This document shows, piece after piece, positions 1 through 10,212 of a DNA stretch of 64,000 nucleotides (its first letter is position 1; the number at the start of each line of letters is the position of its first letter). The notes beneath the pieces were generated by a model that did no database searches, was not told the origin of the DNA, and was given only the letters and a program-made list of their open reading frames with translations. A program made the position numbers and the translations under genes. The DNA is from Sulfurovum sp. Its GTDB lineage: Bacteria; Campylobacterota; Campylobacteria; Campylobacterales; Sulfurovaceae. The stretch is taken from NCBI GenBank assembly GCA_020525365.1, contig JAIZOF010000001.1, positions 62,001 to 126,000 of the forward strand. The letters run 5' to 3'.

Positions 1-545
1 AAATTACAGTCCTAGTGGAGGAGGAACGCTGGTTATGTAACACGACTGGATCAATAGGTATATGGACGTCTTTGTGCAGAGTATTCAATTGCAGTGAATG
101 ATGGTGGCTCAGGCACTAACTAGAATCTTAAAAGTGTAACTTGTGGCACATATTATGTAAAAGTAGACACTTTTATTCTTCATTGGCAATGTTGTACTTG
201 TTTCTCAGTTTACACCTGGCCGACACAGGGTTTCTAGAACCAATACCAGCGGTGACCATGGTAACAATGGCATCAACAGTAAGTCCAACTAGTACAACAT
301 GAGGTCACCTGTGTAGCCGAGACAGTGATTACTTCAAAGTTGAAATTCCTGGTGGAGGAAGAACATTGGTTATAAACTACAGCCGAGATCAACTTAGTAC
401 ATACGGATACCTTTTACGTACGAGAGTGAACAAATTGCATCAATATTATGGTCATTCTTTGAAAATCTCTACAAGGTAACGCTGGAATATTATATAAAAG
501 TAGAGGCTATATTTCCAGAAACTATTTTCACTTGTTTCTCAGTTT
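1..545 (+). pseudogene. Degraded 3' part of a secreted PPC-repeat gene
   Basis: No long frame is open, but the DNA still carries landmarks of the PPC-repeat genes found further right. These include a CCTAGTGGAGGA-like stretch near 12, a GGTGGCTCAGGCACTAACT-like stretch near 105, and TATTATGTAAAAGTAGA near 153, which corresponds to the YYVKV strand of a PPC repeat. At least two repeat units can be traced, each interrupted by several indels. The gene is cut by the left edge. It is either a decayed paralogue or uncorrected sequence of an intact one; the indel pattern favours the latter. Confidence 0.55.
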
Positions 546-587
546 TGATAGTCAGTAACTTGGCTTTATAGCATAAAGAATATTTCT

Positions 588-612
588 ACAGCACCTCAAT
601 AGAGGGTGCTGT
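588..612 (+). terminator. Hairpin after the degraded PPC gene
   Basis: ACAGCACC and GGTGCTGT form an 8-bp stem around a short loop. It lies about 40 bp past the last PPC-like sequence and is followed by AT-rich DNA with only short T runs. It fits a transcription terminator of the upstream gene. The conserved stem contrasts with the corrupted coding sequence beside it. Confidence 0.45.
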
Positions 613-1061
613 AAGTACTTTATATTCTTAAATAAAGACTCGGCAGTAAATCATGAAAATATGAGATATATTTTGCCTAAGTTGATGAGCAGGTAAAGCA
701 AGGACTGATTATAATTATCACATTCGAGATAGGTTTTCATAAGGAAACTGGTAGTAATTGTTTATAGTTTGTTGTATTAAGATTTTGGTGATAATTAAAA
801 GTGAAATGCTTGTGGCATGGCAGAGAGGAAGGATTCCGAACCACTCTGAAGGGCTTACCTACCGAAGGTTCCAGTCGTGCTGCTTCGACAATAGTACCTC
901 TCTGAAAAAAAACCTCTTTCCGGATAACTTTGCAGCACATGAGAGAGGCCTTTGCTACGTTCCGTCTGACCAATTCCCCTTCGGTCTCATTGCCACAGTA
1001 CTGAGGCGGAAGCAATTATGGCAAGTGTAACAACTGGTAGTAATGTTTGTCCCTCTGAAAT
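613..1061. other. Unassigned, probably corrupted sequence
   Basis: No frame here gives a recognisable protein. Because it lies directly downstream of the broken msrB on the minus strand, it may hold the rest of that operon in frameshifted form, for example an msrA-like partner. I could not identify one. Confidence 0.3.
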
Positions 1062-1400
1062 AAAGTCACAAAGGGTGATTGACAGTGTCGTACATCTTGT
1101 AAGTCATGCCTTCACCTCTAATGCGGTGTCCAAGGTGTCCACTACAGTTTACACAGACGATCTCGTTCGTCGACCATCTGCATCAGGAACCTCTTTGACT
1201 ACTCCCTCTATGGCATCATCAAAACTTGGTAAAGCCAGTACTGAGTCAGGGTAGCATTTGAGGAAAATGGCGGTGTGTTACATTGCCGACATAAATAGAT
1301 GCCTTCTTCTTTATGGTCCCAGAACTTTCAGTAAACTTAGTGTTTTGTGCCTTTGTGTAAAATGATATATTTTCTTCTTCGGTTGTGTGTTGTAAGCCAT
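1062..1400 (-). pseudogene. msrB: Frameshifted peptide-methionine (R)-S-oxide reductase
   Basis: MsrB reduces the R-epimer of oxidised methionine in proteins. Reading from an ATG at 1400, preceded by an AAGGAG ribosome-binding site, fragments in different frames line up in order with the family. They are GIYLCRQCNTPPFSS (first zinc-binding CxxC), PSFDDAIEG followed by KEVPDADGRRT, and then EIVCVNCSGHLGH (second CxxC) with RGEGMTYK. At least three frameshifts in about 330 bp separate them, and the final RHCVNS segment holding the catalytic cysteine is garbled to YDTVNH. Such well preserved residues between many indels fit sequencing error better than slow decay. Confidence 0.75.
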
Positions 1401-1903
1401 GGTATACTCCTTATGGTTTTATTTTGAGTCTTTGGCAGTAGCATATATATGTTGTAGAAGTATGAAAGAGGCAGAGAGCACGCTGCTCCTTTTCTGTATG
1501 TCACTGTGCCACTCGCGAAGGTAGGCTAAAGTTTATCTTTCTATATTAAGGTATAGCTATTGGCGATGGTGATAATGGTAACTCTGGGAGATGGCATATT
1601 TTGAAGATACCAAATTTTATGTTGCGCCTTGACTAAAAGTTTCCTCACTCTCAAAATTTGGGGATATTAGGTTCATTCTCTTCGGTGATATAGCCATGCA
1701 TACTAGTGTCTTAAAAAGTAATATAATGCTTAATAGGGTTAGGGCGATCATGGTATCGGTAGGTATAAAGGTTGTCAGCAGTGAGATACTTTACAAAGCA
1801 AGTCATACATGACCATCTTTTTCACTACGCTGATAGCATTATTGATAAATAGATTAGCCCCTCCTCTTGAAAGCGTTTTATGGCACTATAGATTAAATCT
1901 TTA
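1401..1903. other. Unassigned, probably corrupted sequence
   Basis: About 500 bp between the broken msrB (minus strand) and the patatin fragment (plus strand). All frames are interrupted and nothing was recognised. Sequence quality changes abruptly at 1904, where a block identical to the one ending at 15,030 begins. Confidence 0.3.
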
Positions 1904-2787
1904 TTGATTTAATTGCTGGAACATCCACGGGTGCAATTATTGCTGGGTTGTTAGCCCAAGGAGTAAGTGCGGTTGAGGTTTGTGAGATGTATAAAAAAGA
2001 GATACCAATGATTTTTGGAAAAAACATGAGAAGGAATTTCCCTTTCAATATTTTCCCTTTTTCGCTTTTTGTTTCAAAATATAAATCAACCAATCTTGAA
2101 GCAATGGCTAAAAAATACTTTGGAGATAGCACATTTGAAGATGTCAAAACCGATTTGATAGTGACATCTGTTGATATTGCCAAGATGTCATTGCGACTTT
2201 ACAAGACAGATCGTTTACAGCAACATACTGGACAAAAAGGTGTACTGCTTGCAAATGCCCTTTTGGCTTCAATTGCTGCACCTACATACTTTAAGGTTGA
2301 TAGGGGTCCCAAGCATTCAGATTACTTGGTTGATGGAGGTATTGCTGCCAACAACCCATCACTGGTTGCAGTTATTGACGCATTACAACTTGAAAATAAA
2401 AAAGATAAAGGTAAAAAACCCGCCTCTATATCGGACATAGTCTTATTGTCAATGGGTACTGGAAAGGTTGATGCATTGCCATATGACTTAAAACCGCTAA
2501 CAGATTCAACGATTGATTGGATCATTGAGTCACACCTGTCTTTGATACCACCTAGGTTTCATACAGCAACACCACTGATTGATATTCTCTTTGAAACACA
2601 TGCAAAACTTGTAGAAGATCAAGTTAGATTTTTGTTTAGTACCCATAATCATAAAGAAGGATTTATGAGAATAAACCCTTTACTAAAAAGTGCAATCAAA
2701 TTAGATGATGTGAGTAAACTCGAGACATTGCGTAAATTGGCCAAGTTAGACAAAGAGCAAATAAGCTGGATAGAAAAACACCTTTAA
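1904..2787 (+). CDS. Patatin-like phospholipase, 5'-truncated (copy 1)
   Basis: Patatin-like proteins are serine hydrolases that cleave acyl groups from phospholipids, using a Ser-Asp dyad. The fragment begins inside the nucleophile elbow, DLIAGTSTG, which holds the GxSxG serine. The catalytic aspartate motif DGGIAANNP follows at about 2332. The N-terminal glycine-rich oxyanion loop (DGGGxRG in the family) is missing because the reading frame is cut at 1904. The first internal ATG at 1948 would exclude the active serine, so it is not a credible start. This is an exact inverted copy of 14,147-15,030 and breaks at the same base, so one complete gene probably underlies both. A PPC-family gene starts 110 bp downstream. 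Confidence 0.8.
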
Positions 2788-2915
2788 AAGTTATTTGCCG
2801 TTTTGTTTGTGTTACAATAGTCTGTTTTATCTAAGGGGTGTATTGTATTTACCAATCAATACAAAATGAAAAATCAATCAATTAAGGAGAATTTTGATGA
2901 AAAAGGTTATAGGAC
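1904..2915 (+). repeat. Inverted repeat A, left copy (1,012 bp)
   Basis: This block pairs base for base, inverted, with 14,019-15,030. It covers the truncated patatin gene, the spacer and the first codons (MKKVIG) of the next gene. Matching stops sharply at both ends (1903/15,031 and 2916/14,018), where the flanking sequences have nothing in common. Confidence 0.85.
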
Positions 2916-4467
2916 TGTTGTTGTTGCAACAACAGTATGTGTCTTTACTTTACCGATATTGTGGTGACGTTGGGGATGGCAGCACTCATCAATCAACAGT
3001 ACAACACGGGGCGCATTAACTGGTGGGATGTGGGTTTTTTAAGTCAATCCCTCGTGCGGGAACGCTAACTATAGGCACAACCAGTCCAACAAATACATAC
3101 AGGTCTCTTTTGCTTCAGAGGGTGGATACATTGTAATAATGGTGGCTTAAGTAATAACTTTAGAATCTCAAGAGGTGTAACAGCTGGAATATATTATATA
3201 AGGGGTTAGGCACCTTTTTTTGCCTTGACGGAGACAGGTACCTTATTCACTTGTATCTCAGTTTACATCGACAAACAAGAAGGTTTCCAACAATACAAGC
3301 ACAAACCACGGATATCTACACGTGCATTTGGTGGGATGCATCACAAAGTTGGAAACATATGCTAAAGAGCAAACCTGTAATTCAAACACACCCAGCAGAA
3401 CTTGGGTATAGTAATCAATCGCCTCAAAACCTCTTCTCAAAACCCTTCAAGCAATCAATGTTAACAGTTCCAATCACATGACAATGATCAAAAATAGTAT
3501 TTGCTCCGTGCCAAGACGATAACCAGGCAAAACTTTCTTATCATATTGATACACACAAGTTTGTCCAGCACTGTCTTTTCCTAATAAGTGTTTAGATGTT
3601 CATGGGAAACAGAACAGACCTTATTTTATGGAGTTGTCTGGGTGTTGAGTCGGCTTAACAATTTATATACAACTGAAGAAAAACAGTCCAATACAGATGA
3701 TTCTGCATCGCAAGAGACCTATTAATACAGAATCTGGTATCTACACATGCCATTTGGTGGAGGATGTATCCCACAAGGTTGGAACTATGCAAGACGACAT
3801 GTTACTAAAATGATAATCAGTCATTAACCTATACTTCCAAACAGGGCACTAAGAGACCCTGCAACAAACAATAAGTGTTTAACTGCCCAATCATATAATA
3901 ATGGGTCAAAAAATATTATATGCTCAGTGTCAAAATAATTTGGGAGCAAATATTCTCTTATCTTGAAAACAAAACGGTTTTTGTGCTTCTCATAAATGTT
4001 TAGATATTCATGGAGAGCAAAACGAATCTTATTTATGGCGTTGTCATGATGGCACCAACCCAAAAATTTTATGTATATCTTACAAGACAGGTGGTTCTGA
4101 TGATCCCATGGTAATAATGAGTAGACAGTTACTCATTCTAATATTACAACATCAAGGAAGTATTAGACTAAGCTGGAATGAATTGGTTTTTAATTGTAAT
4201 CTCGTTCAGGAAGGTGTTAGCAATACAACTGGATTGCTGAATACATGGATGCCTTTTGGCGCCAGAGGGTTCATTCACTCTTGTTGGTGATGATAACAAT
4301 TGGATTAAATCGTAACTTGAATTCTCACTGCAAAATGTAACAGCTGGGTTATATTATCAAAGTGGACATGCAGTTTTCTTCAGGACTTAGTCGCTATTCC
4401 TTGTTATAAGCTTTATATTATAAGTTCTGATAATCATTGATATTAGTAGAGAATACTGTATTACTGA
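2897..4467 (+). pseudogene. Corrupted 5' part of a secreted beta-trefoil/PPC gene
   Basis: The gene starts cleanly with ATG at 2897 behind AAGGAG, encoding the signal peptide start MKKVIGL. The reading frame is lost after 2915. Remnants of two N-terminal ricin-type trefoil segments can be traced near 3,300-3,640 and 3,740-4,070; for example, TGTTTAGATGTTCATGG encodes the CLDVHG motif seen intact near 10,840. Remnants of PPC repeats follow. Indels occur every few tens of bases. The clean 3' half begins at 4468. Compared with the minus-strand gene at 11,342-13,170 the trefoil region looks duplicated, but noise limits this reading. Confidence 0.6.
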
Positions 4468-5576
4468 AGTCGAAACAGTACAACATCAGGAAATATTAAA
4501 TTACCTGGAGATAGCAATTACTATAAAATCGTAATCCCTAGTGCAGGAAAATTGACTATTTATACAACTGGGTCAACAGATACATTGGGATATTTTTTAA
4601 ATGCAAGTGGTGGCCGTATTGCATTGGATGATGATGCTGGTTCATATTCTAACTTTAACATTGAAGAGCGTGTAACAGCTGGAACATATTATGTAAAAGT
4701 ACAACACAATTCTTCTGGGGGAACAGGTCGTTATACACTTGTTGTAAACTTTACACTACAACGTTCTGATGATCATGGCAATAGTATGAATGCAGCAACA
4801 ACCACAAGGCTGAACGGTAGAATATCAGGAAGCATTGAAGTCGCTGGAGATGAGGATTGGTTTAAAGTTGTAATGCCTCGTACAGGCATATTGATGATCC
4901 AGACACTTGGACAAACAGATACAGTTGGATACCTTTACAATGCAGATGGTAGTCAAATTGCAGCAGATAACAATGGTGGTTCAGGTCATAATTTTTTAAT
5001 CATAAGAAGTGTAGCGGCTGGAACATATTATGTGAGAGTAAAACACCCTTCTTCTTCGGGAATTGGTACGTATTGGTTAGATATAAGCCTTGAATCTGAT
5101 CATGGCGGTTACGTGTATACAGCAACAGCCATCAACCCAAATAGTACAACACCAGGACGTCTTCAAATAGCCAGGGATAACGATTACTTTAGAATTGGAA
5201 TCCCTAGTACAGGAACATTGGTTGTTCATACAACTGGACCAACAGATACAGTTGGATACCTTTTAAATGCAAACTGGGATCAAATTGCATTAGATGATAA
5301 TGGTGGTTCAGGCCGTAACTTTAGAATTTCAAAAAGGGTGACAGCTGGAACGTATTATGTAAAAGTGAAACTCCATTCTTCTGCGGCAACTGGTCCTTAT
5401 TCACTGATATCTCGTTTTACACCTACCCAAGCAGGTCAAACACAAGGTATAGACAATTCTACATCACGGGGTTCTATATCACGAGGCTCCAGTAATATGG
5501 GACTGGTAGGCAGCAACAGGGCACAACATATAGGAAGATAATTGATTGTTTAGCATACTAGAATAAGGCACAGAAG
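4467..5576 (+). repeat. Repeat B, copy 1 (inverted relative to copies 2 and 3)
   Basis: It pairs in inverted orientation with 11,307-12,416 over 1,110 bp and with 8,164-9,248. All three end abruptly in unrelated or noisy sequence. The exact ends differ by tens of bases between copies, as expected if one polished contig was placed three times. Confidence 0.85.
4468..5541 (+). CDS. PPC-repeat secreted protein, C-terminal part (copy 1)
   Basis: This encodes the last three PPC (pre-peptidase C-terminal) beta-sandwich repeats of the secreted family, each about 100 residues. Each unit shows AGDxDWFK or a variant, then TTGxTDTxGY, then VTAGTYYVKV. A Ser/Arg/Gly-rich tail ends the protein. PPC domains usually occur at the C-termini of secreted enzymes and aid export or adhesion; no enzymatic domain is present here. 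The frame is open from 4468, but the upstream half is corrupted, so the apparent start at 4552 is an internal methionine. The DNA is identical to the minus-strand copies at 8,174 and 11,342. Confidence 0.75.
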   Translation, partial: SRNSTTSGNIKLPGDSNYYKIVIPSAGKLTIYTTGSTDTLGYFLNASGGRIALDDDAGSYSNFNIEERVTAGTYYVKVQHNSSGGTGRYTLVVNFTLQRSDDHGNSMNAATTTRLNGRISGSIEVAGDEDWFKVVMPRTGILMIQTLGQTDTVGYLYNADGSQIAADNNGGSGHNFLIIRSVAAGTYYVRVKHPSSSGIGTYWLDISLESDHGGYVYTATAINPNSTTPGRLQIARDNDYFRIGIPSTGTLVVHTTGPTDTVGYLLNANWDQIALDDNGGSGRNFRISKRVTAGTYYVKVKLHSSAATGPYSLISRFTPTQAGQTQGIDNSTSRGSISRGSSNMGLVGSNRAQHIGR

Positions 5577-7117
5577 ACTAAGAGACAGTCAAACAATATC
5601 TTCTTATCTTCGAAAACCTCAAAGATACTTTCTTTCACCTTTAACATGTCGCACCTGTATTTTACTATTTTGTTTATTGTTACAATAGTCTGTTTTATCC
5701 CCAAGATATATGGTATTTGCTCATCAATAAAGTAACAATCAATTAAGGAGATTTTATAAAAGGTTATAGGATTATTACTATTTTTATATGACCTAGCATA
5801 CACTTTATGAAGTATCTTATGTAATACTGCACCCAACGACCATGGCAACAGTGAAACTTACAACATACCCATCAACCCAAAACAGTACCTTTGAGGCACG
5901 TGTTAGAAAGGCTACGAGATGCAGACTATTTAAAATTGTTATCCCTCATTGGAGGAACACTATTAGTTAAGACAACGGGCTGTAACAGATACCAAAGTTA
6001 CCTTTACACTGCAGGTGGTGGTCAGTGCATCTGATGATAACAGTGGCTTGGACACTAACTTTAAAATGACAAAGAACAAGGGCTGGAACATACCCGTCAG
6101 GTGAAACACCGTGTACTTCATCAGTTGGCAACTATATGTAACATTGTCACAGTTTTACACCTTAACATGCTGCCCAGCAGTAGAACACAGCAACACCCAT
6201 CAACCCAAACTATATTATATAATGTGACTAGTGCCTGGGCTGTATTGAAGAAGGGCTGAGATGCAGACTACTTTAAGGTGTTGATCCCTCGTGGAGGTAC
6301 TGATGGATCAGACAACGGGCTAACAGATACCAAAGGATACCTTTACTACAGTGGTGGTCAAGTGCATCGACAGTGGCTTGGATACTAACTTTAAAATGAC
6401 AAAGGAGTAGGGCTGGAACATACTACGTCAGAGTGATACCGTGTACTTCATCAGTTGGCAACTATATGCTTGTGTCACAGTTTACCAGCGCAGGCCACAA
6501 GCGCCTTAACAAGTGAAACACAGCAACATCAACCCAAACAGTATAACACGGGCGTATTGAAAGACTGAGTCTGAGACCACTTTAAAATTGTTGTCCCTCG
6601 TGGAGGGCCACTAAGTGTGAATTCAGAACAACAGACAGCAAGATGCCAAAGGATACCTTTACACTGCAGATGGTGGTCAATTATCTAGTGATAATGTGGT
6701 AAACTATGGACACTAACTTTAAAAAATGACAAGGGTAAGGCTGGTTTATGCCAATCAGGTGAAACACCATAATACTTCATCCAGTTGTAGCGACTATGTG
6801 CTTGTATCACAGTTTACTACCCTGACGACCTACCATGGCAGCAGTGCGGCACTGGCAGCTTGCCATCAGCCCAAACCTTGTGTGGTATAACACGGGCGTA
6901 TTGAAGGCTGGAAGATGCAGACTGCTTTAAGGTGGTGACATTTGCCTGTGAAATCCCTCGTGGAGGGGAGCTTTGGTGCAGTTGGTTAAGGCTTGGAGGG
7001 AGGCTTAAAGGCATGAATTGTCTGAAGAAAGGATACACTACACCTGCCTGCAGGTATTTGGTGATCTTACTTGCCCGGAAATTGCATCTGATGATAAACA
7101 GCGCGGTGGCTTGGGTT
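5577..7117 (+). pseudogene. Corrupted PPC-repeat gene following copy 1
   Basis: After a noisy version of the spacer found at 11,183-11,340, an AAGGAG-like site near 5,745 and a garbled start (AAAAGGTTATAGGATTATTAC near 5,759, corresponding to MKKVIGLLL) mark a second family member. Four or more PPC units follow. They are recognisable by recurring ATCAACCCAAAC, CTTTAAAATTGTT, GATACC..GGATACCTTTACAC and GATGATAACAGTGG strings at about 380-bp spacing (5,870, 6,190, 6,520, 6,870). No frame stays open. Orientation flips at about 7,117. Confidence 0.55.
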
Positions 7118-8163
7118 GTTGAGTGATGGGGTTGTTTGCGCTGCTGTGTTTCTACTACTGTACCATGTCGTGAGTGGCTGTGATACAACACTATGAATAT
7201 TGCCTCAACTGCTATTGATCTCTATTCAGCCCAAGAAAGTATCCTCATATCATTTGATCTTTCCTCTAACCTCATCTCTGTCTCAACATGGCTTGAATAA
7301 CTAAGCAGTAATAGCAGGCAATATAATACCAGTATTTTCATATATATATCTATTGTGTGACCTTCTGAAGGATCTGGTGTTTGCATTTTCCTTTCTCCTG
7401 ACGTTTATGTTCCAACAACCCTTCACTGCCCACACTAATCTAATTTTAAAGGAACGAACATCGACGCCTGTGTATGACTACTCACGATACTGGTATTGTT
7501 GTTCACCACCTACGTGAAATACTATCGCACTATTAATTATTGACATCTGTTAAGCCCCGTTGTGCTAACCTGATGTTCCCTCCACGGCCAGCATGAGAGA
7601 CTCCGCCCCTCATTTAAGCGGAGTGCCATCTCGGCCCACTCAGCTACGCCCGTAACAATGTTATACTGTTGGAATTTGATAGTGACACTGTGTTTCCTAC
7701 TAGTATCAGTGTCGTGTCCCAGGAGAGTAGCATAGATACTTCACGCCTTCAGAGTGTACTTGTATTGCTATAAAAATGTAACTAATCCTATAACCTGCCT
7801 TTTATAAAGAAATCCCTTGTGGTGATTGTTGCATTATTTATTTTGCATTTTTTTTTTTTTTTTTTTTATTATTGTTGATGAGCAGGGAAAATTTGTACAT
7901 TGCTGTTACTTGCTGCCGGCATGCTATGTAATAATAATGTCTTTACAGATGTCTGAACATGAACTATTGTAACACAAATAAAGAGAGAGAAGGAAGGAAG
8001 AAATGTGGTAGAAACACTATGCGATGATGTGCAATCTCTGCACTAAAAGTGTGAAAGTACTGAGGTTTCTGAAGGAGGGGGCTTGTTGCCTCTTCTTCTG
8101 GTAAAGATGCCTTTTCTCCCTTCTACTTTAGTTCCCACTCTCCCACCATGTTCTCACGACCAC
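7118..8163 (-). pseudogene. Very noisy minus-strand PPC gene start and spacer
   Basis: Just after 7,117 the sequence resembles the reverse complement of 6,795-6,900, so it folds back on itself. Near 7,783 TAATCCTATAACCTG resembles the reverse complement of the MKKVIG start codons. Near 7,967 TATTGTAACACAAATAAA matches the patatin-PPC spacer. A run of 20 T at 7,848-7,867 occurs nowhere else in the window. The intervening DNA (7,200-7,780 and 7,990-8,160) gives no recognisable protein. Confidence 0.35.
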
Positions 8164-9252
8164 AAACAATCAATTATCTTCCTATATGTTGTGCCCTGTT
8201 GCTGCCTACCAGTCCCATATTACTGGAGCCTCGTGATATAGAACCCCGTGATGTAGAATTGTCTATACCTTGTGTTTGACCTGCTTGGGTAGGTGTAAAA
8301 CGAGATATCAGTGAATAAGGACCAGTTGCCGCAGAAGAATGGAGTTTCACTTTTACATAATACGTTCCAGCTGTCACCCTTTTTGAAATTCTAAAGTTAC
8401 GGCCTGAACCACCATTATCATCTAATGCAATTTGATCCCAGTTTGCATTTAAAAGGTATCCAACTGTATCTGTTGGTCCAGTTGTATGAACAACCAATGT
8501 TCCTGTACTAGGGATTCCAATTCTAAAGTAATCGTTATCCCTGGCTATTTGAAGACGTCCTGGTGTTGTACTATTTGGGTTGATGGCTGTTGCTGTATAC
8601 ACGTAACCGCCATGATCAGATTCAAGGCTTATATCTAACCAATACGTACCAATTCCCGAAGAAGAAGGGTGTTTTACTCTCACATAATATGTTCCAGCCG
8701 CTACACTTCTTATGATTAAAAAATTATGACCTGAACCACCATTGTTATCTGCTGCAATTTGACTACCATCTGCATTGTAAAGGTATCCAACTGTATCTGT
8801 TTGTCCAAGTGTCTGGATCATCAATATGCCTGTACGAGGCATTACAACTTTAAACCAATCCTCATCTCCAGCGACTTCAATGCTTCCTGATATTCTACCG
8901 TTCAGCCTTGTGGTTGTTGCTGCATTCATACTATTGCCATGATCATCAGAACGTTGTAGTGTAAAGTTTACAACAAGTGTATAACGACCTGTTCCCCCAG
9001 AAGAATTGTGTTGTACTTTTACATAATATGTTCCAGCTGTTACACGCTCTTCAATGTTAAAGTTAGAATATGAACCAGCATCATCATCCAATGCAATACG
9101 GCCACCACTTGCATTTAAAAAATATCCCAATGTATCTGTTGACCCAGTTGTATAAATAGTCAATTTTCCTGCACTAGGGATTACGATTTTATAGTAATTG
9201 CTATCTCCAGGTAATTTAATATTTCCTGATGTTGTACTGTTTCGACTTATAG
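8164..9252 (-). repeat. Repeat B, copy 2
   Basis: This is a direct repeat, offset 3,168 bp, of 11,332-12,420 over 1,089 bp. On its right side GACTTATAG is followed by noise here and by clean coding sequence at 12,421. Confidence 0.85.
8174..9247 (-). CDS. PPC-repeat secreted protein, C-terminal part (copy 2)
   Basis: The protein is identical to the three PPC repeats plus Ser/Arg tail encoded at 4,468-5,541 and at the 3' end of 11,342-13,170. Its apparent methionine start (9,163) is internal; the true upstream half lies in noisy sequence beyond 9,252. Three identical copies with unrelated flanks are more likely one gene placed repeatedly than three paralogues. Confidence 0.7.
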   Translation of the reverse strand, partial: SRNSTTSGNIKLPGDSNYYKIVIPSAGKLTIYTTGSTDTLGYFLNASGGRIALDDDAGSYSNFNIEERVTAGTYYVKVQHNSSGGTGRYTLVVNFTLQRSDDHGNSMNAATTTRLNGRISGSIEVAGDEDWFKVVMPRTGILMIQTLGQTDTVGYLYNADGSQIAADNNGGSGHNFLIIRSVAAGTYYVRVKHPSSSGIGTYWLDISLESDHGGYVYTATAINPNSTTPGRLQIARDNDYFRIGIPSTGTLVVHTTGPTDTVGYLLNANWDQIALDDNGGSGRNFRISKRVTAGTYYVKVKLHSSAATGPYSLISRFTPTQAGQTQGIDNSTSRGSISRGSSNMGLVGSNRAQHIGR

Positions 9253-10212
9253 AAATATTACTGTAATCTCTACTATCGTGCGTTATCAGAACTTAGTAGT
9301 ATAAAGAGTTTACAACAAGCGAATAGCGACCAAGTCCCGAAAAACTTGTGATGTCTCCTTTGTTGTAATATGTTTCTTCAATTTTTGTTTGTGAAAATTT
9401 AAATTACATTAATCACGCTATCCTATAACAAGTGGGACGAACCCTCTGCACGTAAAGGTATCGTATGGCTACAATCTTGCTGAACGAGGTTGTTTAAACC
9501 GTCTTCGTCTCCAGCTAGTTCAATACTTTCTGGTGTTTGTACTATGGTTTTACAACTGTTTTCTCTATCATTACCACGCAGTCATCAGAACCACCTGTTA
9601 GGCGATGGTATATAAAATTTTGGTTTGAGCCTTACCATGACAACGCCATAAATAAAGATCTAATTTTGTACTCACCAGAATATCCTAGCATTTATAGAAA
9701 CCTTACTAAACTAACCATTTTTGTTTTCTAAGATAAGAATATTTTGTTCCTTATTTTCTTGACTGCTGAGCATATATTATTTTGATATTATTATATGATT
9801 GGGCGGTTAAACGCCTTATTGCTTGCAGGGTGCTGGTGCTTACGAGTATAGGTTGTGACTGATTATCATTTGAAGTACTACATTCGTCTTTTGCTACAGT
9901 CTCCAACCTTTGTGTTGTCCTCCATAAATACATGTGTGAATACTGTGATTTTCAACGATAATAGGTCTTTGCGATACAGAACTATCTGTGACCCCAGGCT
10001 GTTTTGTGAGGCTGTATATAAAGTGATGGTTGATTTAACCCTGTGATCCATCGAAATAGAGTCTGTTCTGTTCCATGAACAATCTTCTTATTAAGAAAAA
10101 GACAAAATATGGACTCAAACTTGTGTGGCTTATCCTTTATGATGAAAAGTTTTGCTCTTGGTTATCGTCTTGGCACGAGTATACTATTTTGACCCATTGT
10201 CGTAATGAACCG
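9253..10212 (-). pseudogene. Corrupted beta-trefoil/PPC gene segment
   Basis: This is a noisy minus-strand version of the N-terminal half seen cleanly at 12,421-13,170. GAACCACCTGTTAGGCGATGGTATATAAAATTTTGG near 9,588 mirrors the IPSPRTGG linker region. TATGATTGGGCGGTTAAACGCC near 9,794 mirrors the trefoil CLTAQSY motif. A second trefoil-like remnant occupies 9,940-10,140. Indels prevent any long frame. Confidence 0.5.

Noticed and set aside
1893-2525. Antisense open frames inside the patatin gene (also at 14,409-15,128)
   Set aside because: They mirror the coding sequence of a recognised enzyme and give no known protein; shadows of the real frame.
5800-7117. CRISPR-like or satellite repeats at about 380-bp spacing
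   Set aside because: The periodicity is that of PPC protein repeats (about 100-125 codons) and the units lack fixed-length spacers.
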